Shown here: piece by piece, positions 1 to 8,414 of the stretch | Position numbering within the stretch: the first letter of the stretch is position 1 | Layout of the letters: each line of letters starts with the position of its first letter | Assembly: GCF_016706325.1 (NCBI RefSeq) | Contig: NZ_JADJJX010000001.1 | Coordinates: forward strand, 310,001-374,000 | Origin: Methanothrix sp. | GTDB lineage: Archaea; Halobacteriota; Methanosarcinia; Methanotrichales; Methanotrichaceae | DNA length: 64,000 nucleotides | Direction of reading: 5' to 3' | The notes under the pieces: model-generated | What the model was told of the DNA's origin: nothing | Database searches by the model: none | What the model saw: the letters and a program-made list of their open reading frames with translations, nothing else | Translations under genes and position numbers: made by a program

Positions 1-513
1 TTCGTATTCACCTTCTCTGGGTAGTGTTTTTCCCCCACAAAGTCCATGCCTCGTCCATCTCTACCTTTGGGGTCTCTACATCCTTCAAGACAACTTCATT
101 GACTTTTTCACTATGCTTTGCTGCTTTCGAGATCCAAGTGCTTACAGTAGATGGTTTTGACTCAAGGATCTCAGCTATTCCTAAGACACTCATTCCACGC
201 ATGGCCATTTTTAGAGCCAGCTTGATCTTTTCTTCGTTTGTTCTTGTGTCATAGAATGCAGTGTTAGTTCTATCACAGAATCTGGTACCACATGTGTGGC
301 AAATATATTTCCTGACCTTGCCGGAGCTTATCTTGTAAGTTCCGTACACAGTGACGTTTCCTTTCCCAGCAATTCCAAATAGATTGCACTGCTCATTCGG
401 GCATGCTACATCCAAGAATCGAGGCTTTGGACCTCTTTTGCCCATTTTGCTACACCCCATGTAGCATATAGGAATAGGTTATATAAATAACAGCCGATTG
501 TAGATTCACGACC
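1..513 (-). mobile_element. IS1-family-like insertion sequence, copy 1 (cut by window start)
   Basis: This stretch is nearly identical, in reverse orientation, to the 5' part of the element at 33674-34838. The shared sequence stops at 513 in the terminal motif ggtcgtga (minus strand), the same end found in copy 2, so 513 is taken as the element boundary. The rest of the element lies outside the window. It carries the N-terminal part of a transposase with a zinc ribbon and a helix-turn-helix. The family call (IS1, archaeal type) is from the protein layout and was not checked against a database. Confidence 0.75.
8..460 (-). pseudogene. IS1-like transposase, frameshifted N-terminal part
   Basis: The product starts MGCSKMGKRGPKPRF. 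It has a four-cysteine zinc ribbon (CPNEQC near residues 20-25, CHTCG near 54-58), a helix-turn-helix around residues 90-115 (SVLGIAEILESKPSTVSTW) and the first catalytic Asp in VEMDEAW. Compared with copy 2 at 33727, the reading frame is lost just after DEAW. The runs differ by one T lost and one G gained, and then four extra bases follow the KNT codons, giving the false ending TTQRR. The copy is therefore inactive as read, unless these indels are sequencing errors. Confidence 0.7.
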
Positions 514-640
514 GAATTTATCTATCGCTTGAATTTATCTATCGCTTGAATTTATCTATCGCTTGAATTTATCTATCGCTTGAATTTATCTATCGCTTGA
601 ATTTATCTATCGCTTGAATTTATCTATCGCTTGAATTTAT
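514..640. repeat. 17-bp tandem repeat, 7 full copies
   Basis: The unit gaatttatctatcgctt is repeated seven times without a mismatch from 514 to 632, then a partial eighth copy decays into ordinary sequence. The array starts on the base after the IS1-like end at 513, so the element seems to have landed at the edge of the array or within it. From 641 to 804 I see no gene, only an AT-rich stretch ahead of the secreted-protein gene. Confidence 0.9.
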
Positions 641-804
641 TGATTTTGCTGATACCTCTTCGCCATTTATGATAGTTAATCTGCATCATGCCTATCATGA
701 TGCCCAGGATGCAGCCCATCATTCAATAGGCAAAAAGAATAAATGGTAAAAGCCCAACTACGAGAATTGATGGGGTACACACCCATTCATTAGGAGGTTC
801 ATAA

Positions 805-1212
805 ATGAAGTCGATTCTCACAGCCGTCGTTGCTATTGTTTTTTTATCAAGCATTATAGCTGCAGCCAGCGCTGCAGATGTTCTTGATCTGAGCACAATA
901 AATAAGAAATCAAAAGCAAGTGTCCTGACCCTTCCCCAGATATCTCCCACCATGCCCACCATCGCACCCACCGCCTTGGGAGGCGATGTAGAGAGCAATG
1001 TTATGGATCTGAGCACCCTTGGGAAGAAGATAGAGCCTGCTGTCCCTGCAACTGTTATCAAAGGGGCTTCACCAATCACAGTCACCCCCATGTTCGCCGT
1101 TAAGAATGCCGATGCAGGCAATCTTGGAGGAACAGTCTTCACTCTGCCTCAGGCGGTCTCCTCTGGTGCTTCGGTCATCACCCCGCCAATAGCCATATTC
1201 GGTGGAGCTTGA
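805..1212 (+). CDS. Secreted protein of unknown function
   Basis: The 135-residue product begins with a clear Sec-type signal peptide: Lys at position 2, a hydrophobic stretch to about residue 20, and likely cleavage after AAASA near residue 23. The mature part is short, has no cysteine, and repeats a loose pattern (VLDLSTINKK and VMDLSTLGKK, then proline- and threonine-rich segments), suggesting two or more related extracellular modules. No family is recognised. aggaggttcataa lies just upstream of the ATG, a strong ribosome binding site (aggagg), which supports this start. It stands alone between the 17-bp repeat array and the convergent ArvC gene. Confidence 0.7.
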   Translation: MKSILTAVVAIVFLSSIIAAASAADVLDLSTINKKSKASVLTLPQISPTMPTIAPTALGGDVESNVMDLSTLGKKIEPAVPATVIKGASPITVTPMFAVKNADAGNLGGTVFTLPQAVSSGASVITPPIAIFGGA

Positions 1213-1329
1213 AGGATCAAAGAGGAATGCGATTGAGATGGCAGCAGAGCTGAGGTGGACGGCAAAGAGATCTCGCTGCTGGAAGATAATCGGGATCAAG
1301 ATATCTAATGATTGACTGAAAACCATCTC

Positions 1330-1911
1330 TCAATCCCGCTTGCCCTTTTTAAAGGCAGAGGTAAGATCTATGAAATAGGTCCCTTCTTTGACCGCCATGA
1401 TCAGCTCATCCCTCTCGAACAGAGATGGCAGGTTCAGCTCATAGGTTCCTGGAGCTGTGATCTTCACGCTCTCCAGGGCTCTCTCCTCTCCCGGCCATAG
1501 GAGTTTATTCTGGCGGTCATCGCTCCGATGGTCTGCCCCCGGGTGGTTGGGAGGGAGAGCAGCCCCTCTGGTCGATCTATCTGGGACCGATCTGTTCATG
1601 GCTGATCTGTCCACGACCGATCTATCTGTAGCTGATCTGTCTGGGTCTGATCCATCTATGGATGACCTGCCGATGGACTGCTCTTTTCTTGACGGCTGGA
1701 TGCTTGAGGATACATGTCTCTCTGCTTTGGGAGGTTTTCTTACTCCCATAGCGCTGGTTATCAACTGATCCTCTCCTGCGGCTGGCATATCCTCGCCCTG
1801 TGGGAGCTTGCGCATGAACATGAATTTCTTCCAGCCACAGGATGGACAGCCTTTGAGGATATCCTCTCCTGACTTGAAAACGCTATTGCAGCGGGTGCAG
1901 ATGTGAGGCAT
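1330..1911 (-). CDS. Zn-ribbon protein OapC/ArvC
   Basis: This is the last gene of a three-gene unit with the GTPase and DUF2073 proteins. The N-terminus carries a zinc ribbon (CTRCNSVF near residues 5-12, CPSCGWKKF near 22-30) of the kind found in archaeal origin-associated protein C. The 193-residue chain then has a low-complexity middle with repeated DRS units (about residues 85-115) and an ordered C-terminal part (VKITAPGTYELNLPSLF, then FIDLTSAF). It abuts the previous stop directly. The operon is known in Haloferax as oapABC/arvABC, where the GTPase drives extracellular vesicle formation. The role of the zinc protein is not established here. The DRS repeat probably varies among relatives. 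Confidence 0.8.
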   Translation of the reverse strand: MPHICTRCNSVFKSGEDILKGCPSCGWKKFMFMRKLPQGEDMPAAGEDQLITSAMGVRKPPKAERHVSSSIQPSRKEQSIGRSSIDGSDPDRSATDRSVVDRSAMNRSVPDRSTRGAALPPNHPGADHRSDDRQNKLLWPGEERALESVKITAPGTYELNLPSLFERDELIMAVKEGTYFIDLTSAFKKGKRD

Positions 1912-2271
1912 TCAATCCCCCACAGAGACCTTGGTGCTGATCTGAAACTCGTCCTTCTCAATGGTGTGAATCTGATTTGCCGGGCCGATTACCGTCATCC
2001 TGCCCTTGAAGCCCTTTCCAAATATCCGGTTTAAAAAAGATCCTCCCTTCTTGGATGGATAGCTCTCGATCTCAATTCCGGAAAACTCATCAACCCTGAT
2101 CTCAGTCATGGTCATCTCGATGAGCCGCACCTCCTCATCCGGAGTCAGGCCGCTCTCCAGGACAACGATCCTTCCCGTTTTCACCTTGTCCAGTATGAGC
2201 CTGATCTTCTCCATAGATGTCATATTCTCCAGCTTCTCCTCGGAGATTAGGTCCATATGCACTTCTCTCAT
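1912..2271 (-). CDS. DUF2073 protein OapB/ArvB
   Basis: This small soluble protein (about 119 residues) matches DUF2073, the conserved partner encoded next to the Era-like GTPase OapA/ArvA in Euryarchaeota. Recognisable parts are the N-terminal EEKLENMTSMEKIRLILD helix region and the GLTPDEEVRLIEMTM segment near residues 45-60. Its biochemical role is unknown, and the gene order implies it works with the GTPase. The chosen ATG gives MREVHMDLIS. A GTG nine bases upstream overlaps the GTPase stop, and an ATG 15 bases downstream (MDLIS) is also possible. The gene lies between arvA and arvC with almost no spacing, so one transcript is likely. Confidence 0.8.
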   Translation of the reverse strand: MREVHMDLISEEKLENMTSMEKIRLILDKVKTGRIVVLESGLTPDEEVRLIEMTMTEIRVDEFSGIEIESYPSKKGGSFLNRIFGKGFKGRMTVIGPANQIHTIEKDEFQISTKVSVGD

Positions 2272-2276
2272 CAAGA

Positions 2277-2915
2277 TCACCCGAAGTGATTCGCGATTGC
2301 CTGATAAAGGTCGTCTAAATTAGATCCCTCTAAAGCGGAGATCGGGACAATGGAATGCTGGGGAAAGGCAGCGCTGATTCTGGAGGGTGAGGCATTGGGC
2401 AGGTCCATCTTGTTGGCCACAATGAGGAGGGGCAGCTTTCTCGCTTCCATATTTCCTATCACTGTCACATTGACCTGTGTATAGGGGTCTTCAGTGGAGT
2501 CCATAACCAGCAGCACTCCATCCAGGTCATCCAGCCATTTTATGGCCTCTATGACTCCTTCTGTGGCCTCTTTGGCCCTCTTCTTGGATTCGGCCTCAGA
2601 CAGCCCAAAGGCCATGAATTCCTTAAAATCAATCTTGGTCGCCATCCCCGGCGTGTCAACGATATCCAGCTCGATGCTCGATCCATTGGCATTGATTACC
2701 AGCCCTTCTCTCCTCATCGCCCTGCGGGTCTCATGAGGAATGGGAGAGACCGTTCCCATGGAGTCTCCTCCGCTCCAATCACTCAATATTCGATTGGCCA
2801 GAGTGGTCTTTCCGGCATTGGGAGGGCCGTATAACCCGATCTTAGCCCTCTTCTTCTTGAAGATCTTTTTTATCCAGGCTCCAAGGTTCTCTCTGAAGCT
2901 GCTCATGAAACCCAT
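2277..2915 (-). CDS. Era-like small GTPase OapA/ArvA
   Basis: This 212-residue P-loop GTPase leads the operon with ArvB and ArvC. All guanine-nucleotide motifs are visible: G1 GPPNAGKTT (about residues 30-38), G3 DTPGM (near 89-93), G4 NKMD (near 167-170) and G5 SAL (near 193-195). A basic, amphipathic N-terminus (FRENLGAWIKKIFKKKRAK) could bind membrane. In Haloferax volcanii the ortholog was first named OapA for its position near a replication origin and later ArvA for its need in extracellular vesicle formation. I infer a similar role here. No replication origin features (Orc1/Cdc6 gene or ORB repeats) were seen nearby. Confidence 0.85.
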   Translation of the reverse strand: MGFMSSFRENLGAWIKKIFKKKRAKIGLYGPPNAGKTTLANRILSDWSGGDSMGTVSPIPHETRRAMRREGLVINANGSSIELDIVDTPGMATKIDFKEFMAFGLSEAESKKRAKEATEGVIEAIKWLDDLDGVLLVMDSTEDPYTQVNVTVIGNMEARKLPLLIVANKMDLPNASPSRISAAFPQHSIVPISALEGSNLDDLYQAIANHFG

Positions 2916-3331
2916 GTACTACCTCAGATGAGATTAGGACATATCTGTACTAATAATTTTCCATGTCTTTTATTCAGCCGTCATCCATCCGGCAGGGTAG
3001 AAATATTCACTATCTTATGAATATCATAATAAGCAACCATTTATATTCCAGAAATCAATTATTTTTGTCAGGGAAAGTCCCTCCCGGATCTCGATCAGAC
3101 GGATATGCTGAAAAGAATTGTTTAATATTTTTATATATAAAACCTGAAATCTCTTTTACATGGGATAAAAATTGAGGCCTGTTCGGAGATGAAATTGAAG
3201 GCCGGTTCTGGGAATATGGCTGAAGATTGAACCGGCATGGCCACGCCACAGAATATGGCCACTGAGCATGACCGCGGAGTATGTCCACAGAATATACTAA
3301 AAGTTTGCGATATTCAATTGATGGCCTGGCA
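2916..3331. other. Intergenic region, no gene seen
   Basis: About 416 bases between the ArvA start and the radical SAM stop. It is AT-rich in the middle, with a T- and A-rich stretch near 3120-3145 (ttgtttaatatttttatata) that could contain a TATA element or a terminator. The part nearest 3331 has short repeats of the word gaatatggcc/agaatatg (about 3210-3300). No convincing open frame or structured RNA was recognised. Confidence 0.5.
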
Positions 3332-4426
3332 TCAGGCAGACATGTTCTGCGCCGGACAATGGGATATAAAGCCATCGAACTGACCGCTGCTTCGCAGCCT
3401 TTTCCAGGCCTCTTTGAGCGATACCTCGTGGATATCGGCATAGCTATCCCGCATATACGGACAGGCCCTGATTGTGCCATCAACAGCCACATGCATCCAT
3501 CTCCTTCCAGCCATGCATCCCAGCATCTGCCCTTCGAAATAGGTATTGGCGAAGAGGCGGGGGCCGTCCGGGGTGGAATTGATCTTGCGGTAGAGGTTTA
3601 TTATCTTCTCCCTCTCAATCTGGGTCAAGGCCTGCTCTGGATTCTTGGGCATGCCCTCCCAGATGGACAGCTCCTGAACCCCCATCTCGCTGGCAAGCTG
3701 GTGAAGCTCCACTATCCTGTCCACCTGGCCGGAGAGAATGTGGCAGGACATGGTGACCATCAGGCCGGTGTCCAGAGCAATGCGGATCGCCTCCAGAGCC
3801 TTGGCTTGAGCGCCGGGAACGCCTCTCACCTGATCGTGCTCCTCGGGAACAGTGCTATAGACTCCGATTATCAGATTGTAGAGCCCCGCCTCTCTGAGCT
3901 TGACTGCTCTTTCCACAGTCATCTCCAGTCCGGGGGTGAACAGATTCACCACTGCCTTCTCCCGGTCTACATATCTTATCAGATCGAAGATGTCATCTCT
4001 CAGGAGAGGATCGCCCTCAGTGAAGGTAATGATGCAGGTGCCCATATCCAGGGCCTGATCGATGACTCCTTTTATCTCCTCAAAGCTCAGCTCGCCCTCC
4101 CCCTCCTTTATCAGACAGTGATCGCATTTAGCGCCACAGCTTCTGGTGACCTCTATGGAGACGGTCTGGGGAACAGGCCTCCCTATTGCCATCCGCGCCT
4201 CGTTTATAAGCAGCCTCTTGAACGGGCCGCTGGGAATGGGCGGAAGCCAGGTGCTGGCGACCAGATCCTTCAGCCTGACCTGGGCAGGCTTTTCCTCCTC
4301 CAGCCTCTGGTTTGCCATATTCAAAACCGGCTGGATCATTCGCGCCAGGGCGCCTTGGGCTTGTAGGGCCCGAGCATCCCTATCAAAGTCCACACAAAGA
4401 GCGGCCGTCTTGATAAGCTGGGTCAT
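3332..4426 (-). CDS. Radical SAM protein with C-terminal SPASM-like region
   Basis: The product (about 364 residues) carries the radical SAM cluster motif CGAKCDHC (Cys near residues 97, 101 and 104), a TEGDPLL loop in the place of the usual GGEP motif, and a C-terminal region with further cysteines (GCMAG, IRACPYMRD, SHCPAQ) like those of SPASM-type auxiliary cluster domains. It is likely to start a radical reaction from S-adenosylmethionine on an unknown substrate. The start MTQLIK is chosen because aaggat lies upstream and it leaves a promoter gap to the divergent argG. An in-frame ATG at 4528 would nearly touch argG. The ORF continues open upstream, so the start is uncertain. Confidence 0.75.
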   Translation of the reverse strand: MTQLIKTAALCVDFDRDARALQAQGALARMIQPVLNMANQRLEEEKPAQVRLKDLVASTWLPPIPSGPFKRLLINEARMAIGRPVPQTVSIEVTRSCGAKCDHCLIKEGEGELSFEEIKGVIDQALDMGTCIITFTEGDPLLRDDIFDLIRYVDREKAVVNLFTPGLEMTVERAVKLREAGLYNLIIGVYSTVPEEHDQVRGVPGAQAKALEAIRIALDTGLMVTMSCHILSGQVDRIVELHQLASEMGVQELSIWEGMPKNPEQALTQIEREKIINLYRKINSTPDGPRLFANTYFEGQMLGCMAGRRWMHVAVDGTIRACPYMRDSYADIHEVSLKEAWKRLRSSGQFDGFISHCPAQNMSA

Positions 4427-4529
4427 CAGAGATCCTTTTTTCAGTGCAGTTATAGAGTTATCGCCCAGGGGGAAGGAAGAGATAAGATTAAATCGATCCA
4501 TCCTCCTGTACGGAAATGGTGTTGCCAAA

Positions 4530-5705
4530 GTGTCTGAAGTTGTACTGGCCTATTCCGGCGGCCTGGATACATCAGTCTGCATTCCTCTCCTCCGGGAGCG
4601 CTATGGATTTGATAAGATAGTTACCGTTCTGGTGGATGTCGGCCAGCCGAGGTCGGATATAGAGAGGGGGAACCTCAGAGCGAAATTGCTGGCAGATGAG
4701 CATTATACTGTAGACGCCAGGATGGAGTTCGTGGAGAGATTTCTCTTCCCCCTGATCAAGGCCAATGGCTCATATGAGGGATATGTCCTGGGAACGGCCA
4801 TCGCTCGCCCCCTCATCGCCAGCAAATCGGCGGAGATCGCTGAAAAGCTGGGCATTAAGAACCTGGCCCATGGGTGCACTGGTCGCGGCAATGACCAGCT
4901 CCGCTTCGAGGCCATATTCAGGGCTACAGACTGCCGGGTTATAGCCCCCATGAGAGAGCTGGACCTCTCTCGCGAATGGGAGATAGACTATGCCCGCGAG
5001 CATGGCATCGATGTGCCTGTGACCAAGGATAAACCCTGGTCGATCGATGAGAACATATGGTCCCGCTCGATCGAGGGGGGCAAACTGGAGGATCCCTACT
5101 TCGAGCCGCCGGAGGAGATCTACGACTGGACCAAGACCCCGAGCTCTGATAGATCCGCTCAGATAGTTGAGATCGGGTTCAAAGAGGGCGTGCCCATTTC
5201 ACTGGATGGAAGGGGGATGAACGGCCTGGAGCTGATCGAGAAGCTCAACCAGATCGGTGGCGAGCACGGTGTGGGCAGGACGGACATGATCGAGGACCGG
5301 GTGATGGGGCTGAAGGCACGGGAGAACTATGAGCATCCTGCTGCCACCATCCTCTTGACGGCCCATAAGGATCTGGAACGGCTGGTCCTATCCCGCAATG
5401 AGCTTCGCTTCAAGGTCATGGTGGACGAATTCTGGTCTGAGCTGGCCTATATGGGCCTGGTGGAGGATCCCCTTTATGCAGACCTGAATGCCTTCATCGA
5501 TCAGTCTCAGAAGAGAGTGAACGGCTCAGTCAGGATGAAGCTCTTCTGCGGCAGCGCTGTCCCAGTAGGCCGCCAGTCCCCGGATGCCCTTTATTCCCAG
5601 GATATGGTCTCCTTCGACTCCCAGACCCTGAGCCAGAAGGATGCTGAGGGCTTTGCCAAGTATCATGGCTTCCAGGCCAGGCTGCTGAAGAGAAAGGAGA
5701 GGTGA
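4530..5705 (+). CDS. argG: Argininosuccinate synthase
   Basis: The enzyme joins citrulline and aspartate with ATP to form argininosuccinate in arginine synthesis. The N-terminal PP-loop AYSGGLDTSVC (about residues 6-16) binds ATP. Also visible are the family segments HGCTGRGNDQLRFE (about residues 111-124) and the DENIWSRSIEGG stretch. The length of about 391 residues is normal. The start is a GTG giving MSEVVLAYSGG, which places the PP-loop where relatives have it. The frame is open upstream for another 128 codons, but that part overlaps the radical SAM gene on the other strand and is not conserved. argB lies at 32 kb, so arginine genes are dispersed. Confidence 0.95.
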   Translation: MSEVVLAYSGGLDTSVCIPLLRERYGFDKIVTVLVDVGQPRSDIERGNLRAKLLADEHYTVDARMEFVERFLFPLIKANGSYEGYVLGTAIARPLIASKSAEIAEKLGIKNLAHGCTGRGNDQLRFEAIFRATDCRVIAPMRELDLSREWEIDYAREHGIDVPVTKDKPWSIDENIWSRSIEGGKLEDPYFEPPEEIYDWTKTPSSDRSAQIVEIGFKEGVPISLDGRGMNGLELIEKLNQIGGEHGVGRTDMIEDRVMGLKARENYEHPAATILLTAHKDLERLVLSRNELRFKVMVDEFWSELAYMGLVEDPLYADLNAFIDQSQKRVNGSVRMKLFCGSAVPVGRQSPDALYSQDMVSFDSQTLSQKDAEGFAKYHGFQARLLKRKER

Positions 5706-5783
5706 AAGGAGAAGAAGGGAAAAAGGAGAAGAGGGGAGATAAAGGAGAGCATTTATTTGATATCGCCTCCATATAACATCAAT

Positions 5784-6173
5784 ATGTCCAAACTGGTGAT
5801 ATCTGAAGAGGCCAGATCTGAGCAACTCGCAGATCTCGCAATTGCCATAAATGAGATCGTTCGCCTTCCTGTGACCATGAGGGGGGCGAAACACCCTGGT
5901 GTCCGGGTGGAGGATGGCAAGGTGGTGGATGGGGAATATACCGGTCCGGTCCTGGAAGAGGCCATAAGAACTGCAAAGCCCATCCGAACCATCCCCGAGA
6001 GCGGGACCTTTAAAGGCATTCCTGTATCCGTCGCCCCGGTATTGCAGCAGGGCAAGGCTGTTGCCGCCATCGGCATAGTGGATGTAATTGGAACCATCGA
6101 TATCCCTGAGGTCTTTGGGGCCTATTCGAATGTAGTTGCGCAGGTTTCAGGGAAGGTCCAAGAGAAGAGATGA
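5784..6173 (+). CDS. DUF2111 family protein
   Basis: This protein of about 129 residues begins MSKLVISEEARSEQLADL and matches DUF2111, a family found in methanogenic archaea with no assigned reaction. A central GVRVEDGKVVDGEYTGP segment and a C-terminal stretch rich in small and hydrophobic residues (VAAIGIVDVIGTIDIPEVF) give it the look of a small sensor-like alpha/beta domain. It overlaps the downstream acetyltransferase by four bases (ATGA), so the two are likely translated together. An upstream in-frame start at 5757 adds nine residues (MISPPYNIN) and is considered less likely. Confidence 0.75.
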   Translation: MSKLVISEEARSEQLADLAIAINEIVRLPVTMRGAKHPGVRVEDGKVVDGEYTGPVLEEAIRTAKPIRTIPESGTFKGIPVSVAPVLQQGKAVAAIGIVDVIGTIDIPEVFGAYSNVVAQVSGKVQEKR

Positions 6174-6631
6174 GAATTCGCAGAGCAGAGCCAAGGGATC
6201 TGCCGCAGATGCTGCAGATCGAATCGCTCTGCTTTCCGGAGGAGACGGCATTTCCTCCGGGGGTGTTTGCCTATCTGATCCGTTATGCTGTGGCAATAGT
6301 CGCCTGTGAGCCTGAGGATCAGATCCTGGGATTTATAATCGGATATACCAGCGGGAGTGCAGGCGCAGTCTATACCCTGGATGTCCATACTGGCTACCGG
6401 AGGAGGGGAATAGGAATTAAGCTATTGCTGGCCATGGAAAAGAGGCTCGCCCGGATGGGCGCCAATGCCGTCCGCCTGGAGGCCGCCCTGGAGAAGCCCG
6501 GTGCCCGGAGGCTGTATCGCAAGGCAGGGTACAGGGAAAGGGAGATCATCCGCAACTACTACGGCCAGGGATGCCATGCGGTGAGGATGTGGAAGGCTCT
6601 GCCCTCCGTCGAGTTTGGCACTCAGAATTGA
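6170..6631 (+). CDS. GNAT acetyltransferase, RimI-like
   Basis: The 153-residue product is a single GNAT domain. The acetyl-CoA binding loop is seen as VHTGYRRRGIGIKLL (about residues 71-85), and the C-terminal GARRLYRKAGYREREII segment is typical of RimI-type N-terminal acetyltransferases. In archaea such enzymes acetylate protein N-termini, including ribosomal proteins and Alba. Which substrate applies here cannot be read. The last codons (ACTCAGAATTGA) form the first unit of a 13-bp tandem repeat, so the C-terminal tail FGTQN may be a recent product of repeat growth. The gene is coupled to the DUF2111 gene by an ATGA overlap. Confidence 0.85.
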   Translation: MRIRRAEPRDLPQMLQIESLCFPEETAFPPGVFAYLIRYAVAIVACEPEDQILGFIIGYTSGSAGAVYTLDVHTGYRRRGIGIKLLLAMEKRLARMGANAVRLEAALEKPGARRLYRKAGYREREIIRNYYGQGCHAVRMWKALPSVEFGTQN

Positions 6632-6712
6632 TCCTCAGAACTGATCTTCAGAACTGGTCTTCAGAACTGATCTTCAGAACTGATCTTCAGAACTGATCTT
6701 CAGAACTGATCT
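6622..6712. repeat. 13-bp tandem repeat, about 7 copies
   Basis: The unit tcagaactgatct is repeated about seven times with few changes. The first, slightly divergent, unit contains the stop codon of the acetyltransferase gene. Beyond the repeat, 6713-6815 holds no recognisable gene. Confidence 0.85.
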
Positions 6713-6815
6713 AAAAACTCTGGCTCTTCGCTGATTTGCGCGGGCGATGTGCAGATGAGGATCTTCCCAGCCAGGAATCCCTGTTATCCTCGATATGAGC
6801 AGGGAAGACTGCAGC

Positions 6816-7172
6816 TCACTTCTCCGCCGCCTCCATCAGCTTTGCCCTGCTCTTCTGCACTCCGCCAGGATACCGGGCGAGGGGGCCCCTGGCAGGAGAT
6901 GCCGGGGATGGTTTTGTCGGCTGTAATGGCCTGCAGATGCAATCGAGCACCTCAAGGGCGATCTCTCCTCTGCTCCCGCCCGACGGCAAATGCAGCATAG
7001 GCCTTTCCAGCTACCTTCCCTTTGGACGGATAATAGGTCCTGCCATAGGTCCTGCCTAAGAAATCCCTGAGTGCCCCGGCGATGTAGATGAATTAATCGG
7101 CAGGACCGAAGGCCATTGCGTCGCTGCCCAGGAGATCATCAAGAGTGGTGTCGAATGCTCTCTGGAAAAAAT
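6816..7172 (-). pseudogene. Decayed flavodoxin-family (FMN reductase-like) gene
   Basis: Directly after the ftsY stop, the minus strand still encodes parts of a flavodoxin-fold oxidoreductase in different frames. These are DAMAFGPAD, then after a stop FIYIAGALRDFLGRTY, PSKGKVAGKAYAAFAVG, and after a frame change GEIALEVLDCICR and a C-terminal GVQKSRAKLMEAAEK. In intact relatives these segments follow one another in one frame (FMN-binding loop, then the GKPYAAF strand, then the last helix). The N-terminal third is missing. I read it as a dead gene; at least one in-frame stop and one frameshift are present. Family assignment is by pattern only. Confidence 0.55.
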
Positions 7173-8414
7173 CTATGCCTCTGCCTCACCCATCAGTCTG
7201 TCCACCAGCCATTCGGGTTCGAACTTCACCAGATCGGGATATGTCTGTCCTACGCCCAAGAAGAGCACCGGCTTTCCGGTGACATGGGCGATGGATATGG
7301 CAGATCCTCCTTTGGCATCGGCATCCGTCTTGGTGAGGATCGATCCCCCGATGGGCACCGACTCATTGAAGAGGCGCGCCCTCTCAACGGCATCGTTGCC
7401 TGCTATTGCCTCATCCACGAATATCAGCAGATCAGGATTGGTGACCCGGACGATCTTTTTCATCTGGTCCATGAGATTGATGTTGGTGTGCAGCCTCCCA
7501 GCTGTATCCGCCAGAACGACATCCTTGTTATGGGCGCGGGAATACTCGATGGCGTCGAAGATCACTGCCGCCGGATCCCCACCGGTCTTGTGCTTTATCA
7601 CCTTCAGCCCCAGGTTGTTGCCATGAACCTCCAATTGTTCAATCGCCCCCGCCCGGAAGGTGTCGCCTGCCGCCAGAACCACAGAGTAGCCCTGGTCCAA
7701 GAGATACTTAGCCACCTTGGCGACGCTGGTGGTCTTGCCAGTGCCGTTCACCCCCACGAAGAGGATCTTGACCGGCTTCTCCTTCGTGCGGATGTACTCA
7801 TCGAAGTCCAGATGGTTCCTGGAGAGAAGGGTTATCAGTGCACTTCTGAGCGAGTCCTCAGCCAACTGGCCGGTGTCCGCCCCGATCTTCCTCTTCTTTC
7901 CCACCAGATCGGACTTGACCTCTCGCACGATCTCCTCTGCTACTGGAAGGGCGACATCGCTCTCCATGAGAGCCATCTCCAGGGCCCACATGGGCTCCTC
8001 CAGATCCTTCTCCTCCAGGATTATCTCCTGCTCGAAGACCAGTGTTTTGGCCTTCTGCAGGAATGAGAATCTGCTCTTCTTATTATCAGCCTTTTCATTG
8101 TCCGGGGCCTGCGCCTGGGGCTCCTCCAGGGCAGAGGGAAGAGATGCAGCCTTTTCGGCCTCTCTTTGGCTCTCCTCTGGGGACTTTTTTCTGGGCCCTT
8201 CTCCAGATCCCTTCGATCTGGAATCCTTCCTGCTGCTGCCCTCTGCCTCCAAAGCCAGTCTCCCCTCGGCCTCGATCTCCTCAGGCCGCGGCTCTTTATT
8301 TGCTCCAGAGGCAGAAACCTTCTCCGCGATCTTGGCTGAGAGGGCCTCTTTGTAGCCGGAAAGCTTCTCCTTGAACCGGTTAAACAACCCCTTCGCTCTC
8401 CTGTCCGCCGCCAA
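7173..8414 (-). CDS. ftsY: Signal recognition particle receptor FtsY
   Basis: FtsY is the membrane-associated GTPase that receives SRP-ribosome complexes for co-translational insertion. The 413-residue protein has a highly charged N-terminal extension (about residues 30-115, rich in Glu, Lys and Ser), the NG domain helices, then the GTPase motifs GVNGTGKT (221-228), DTFRAG (251-256), DTAGR (303-307) and TKTDAD (361-366). The position downstream of prefoldin alpha, with a 35-base overlap, is the standard euryarchaeal order. The start is a TTG in the overlap, and a somewhat later start in the charged region cannot be excluded. Confidence 0.95.
   Translation of the reverse strand: MAADRRAKGLFNRFKEKLSGYKEALSAKIAEKVSASGANKEPRPEEIEAEGRLALEAEGSSRKDSRSKGSGEGPRKKSPEESQREAEKAASLPSALEEPQAQAPDNEKADNKKSRFSFLQKAKTLVFEQEIILEEKDLEEPMWALEMALMESDVALPVAEEIVREVKSDLVGKKRKIGADTGQLAEDSLRSALITLLSRNHLDFDEYIRTKEKPVKILFVGVNGTGKTTSVAKVAKYLLDQGYSVVLAAGDTFRAGAIEQLEVHGNNLGLKVIKHKTGGDPAAVIFDAIEYSRAHNKDVVLADTAGRLHTNINLMDQMKKIVRVTNPDLLIFVDEAIAGNDAVERARLFNESVPIGGSILTKTDADAKGGSAISIAHVTGKPVLFLGVGQTYPDLVKFEPEWLVDRLMGEAEA

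Noticed and set aside
2277..2915. Replication origin next to oapA
   Set aside because: No Orc1/Cdc6 gene and no clear ORB-type inverted repeats were seen around the operon, so the old name is not evidence for an origin here.
3281..4366. 361-codon plus-strand frame opposite the radical SAM gene
   Set aside because: The minus strand carries the cluster motif CGAKCDHC and other family features; the plus frame is a shadow.
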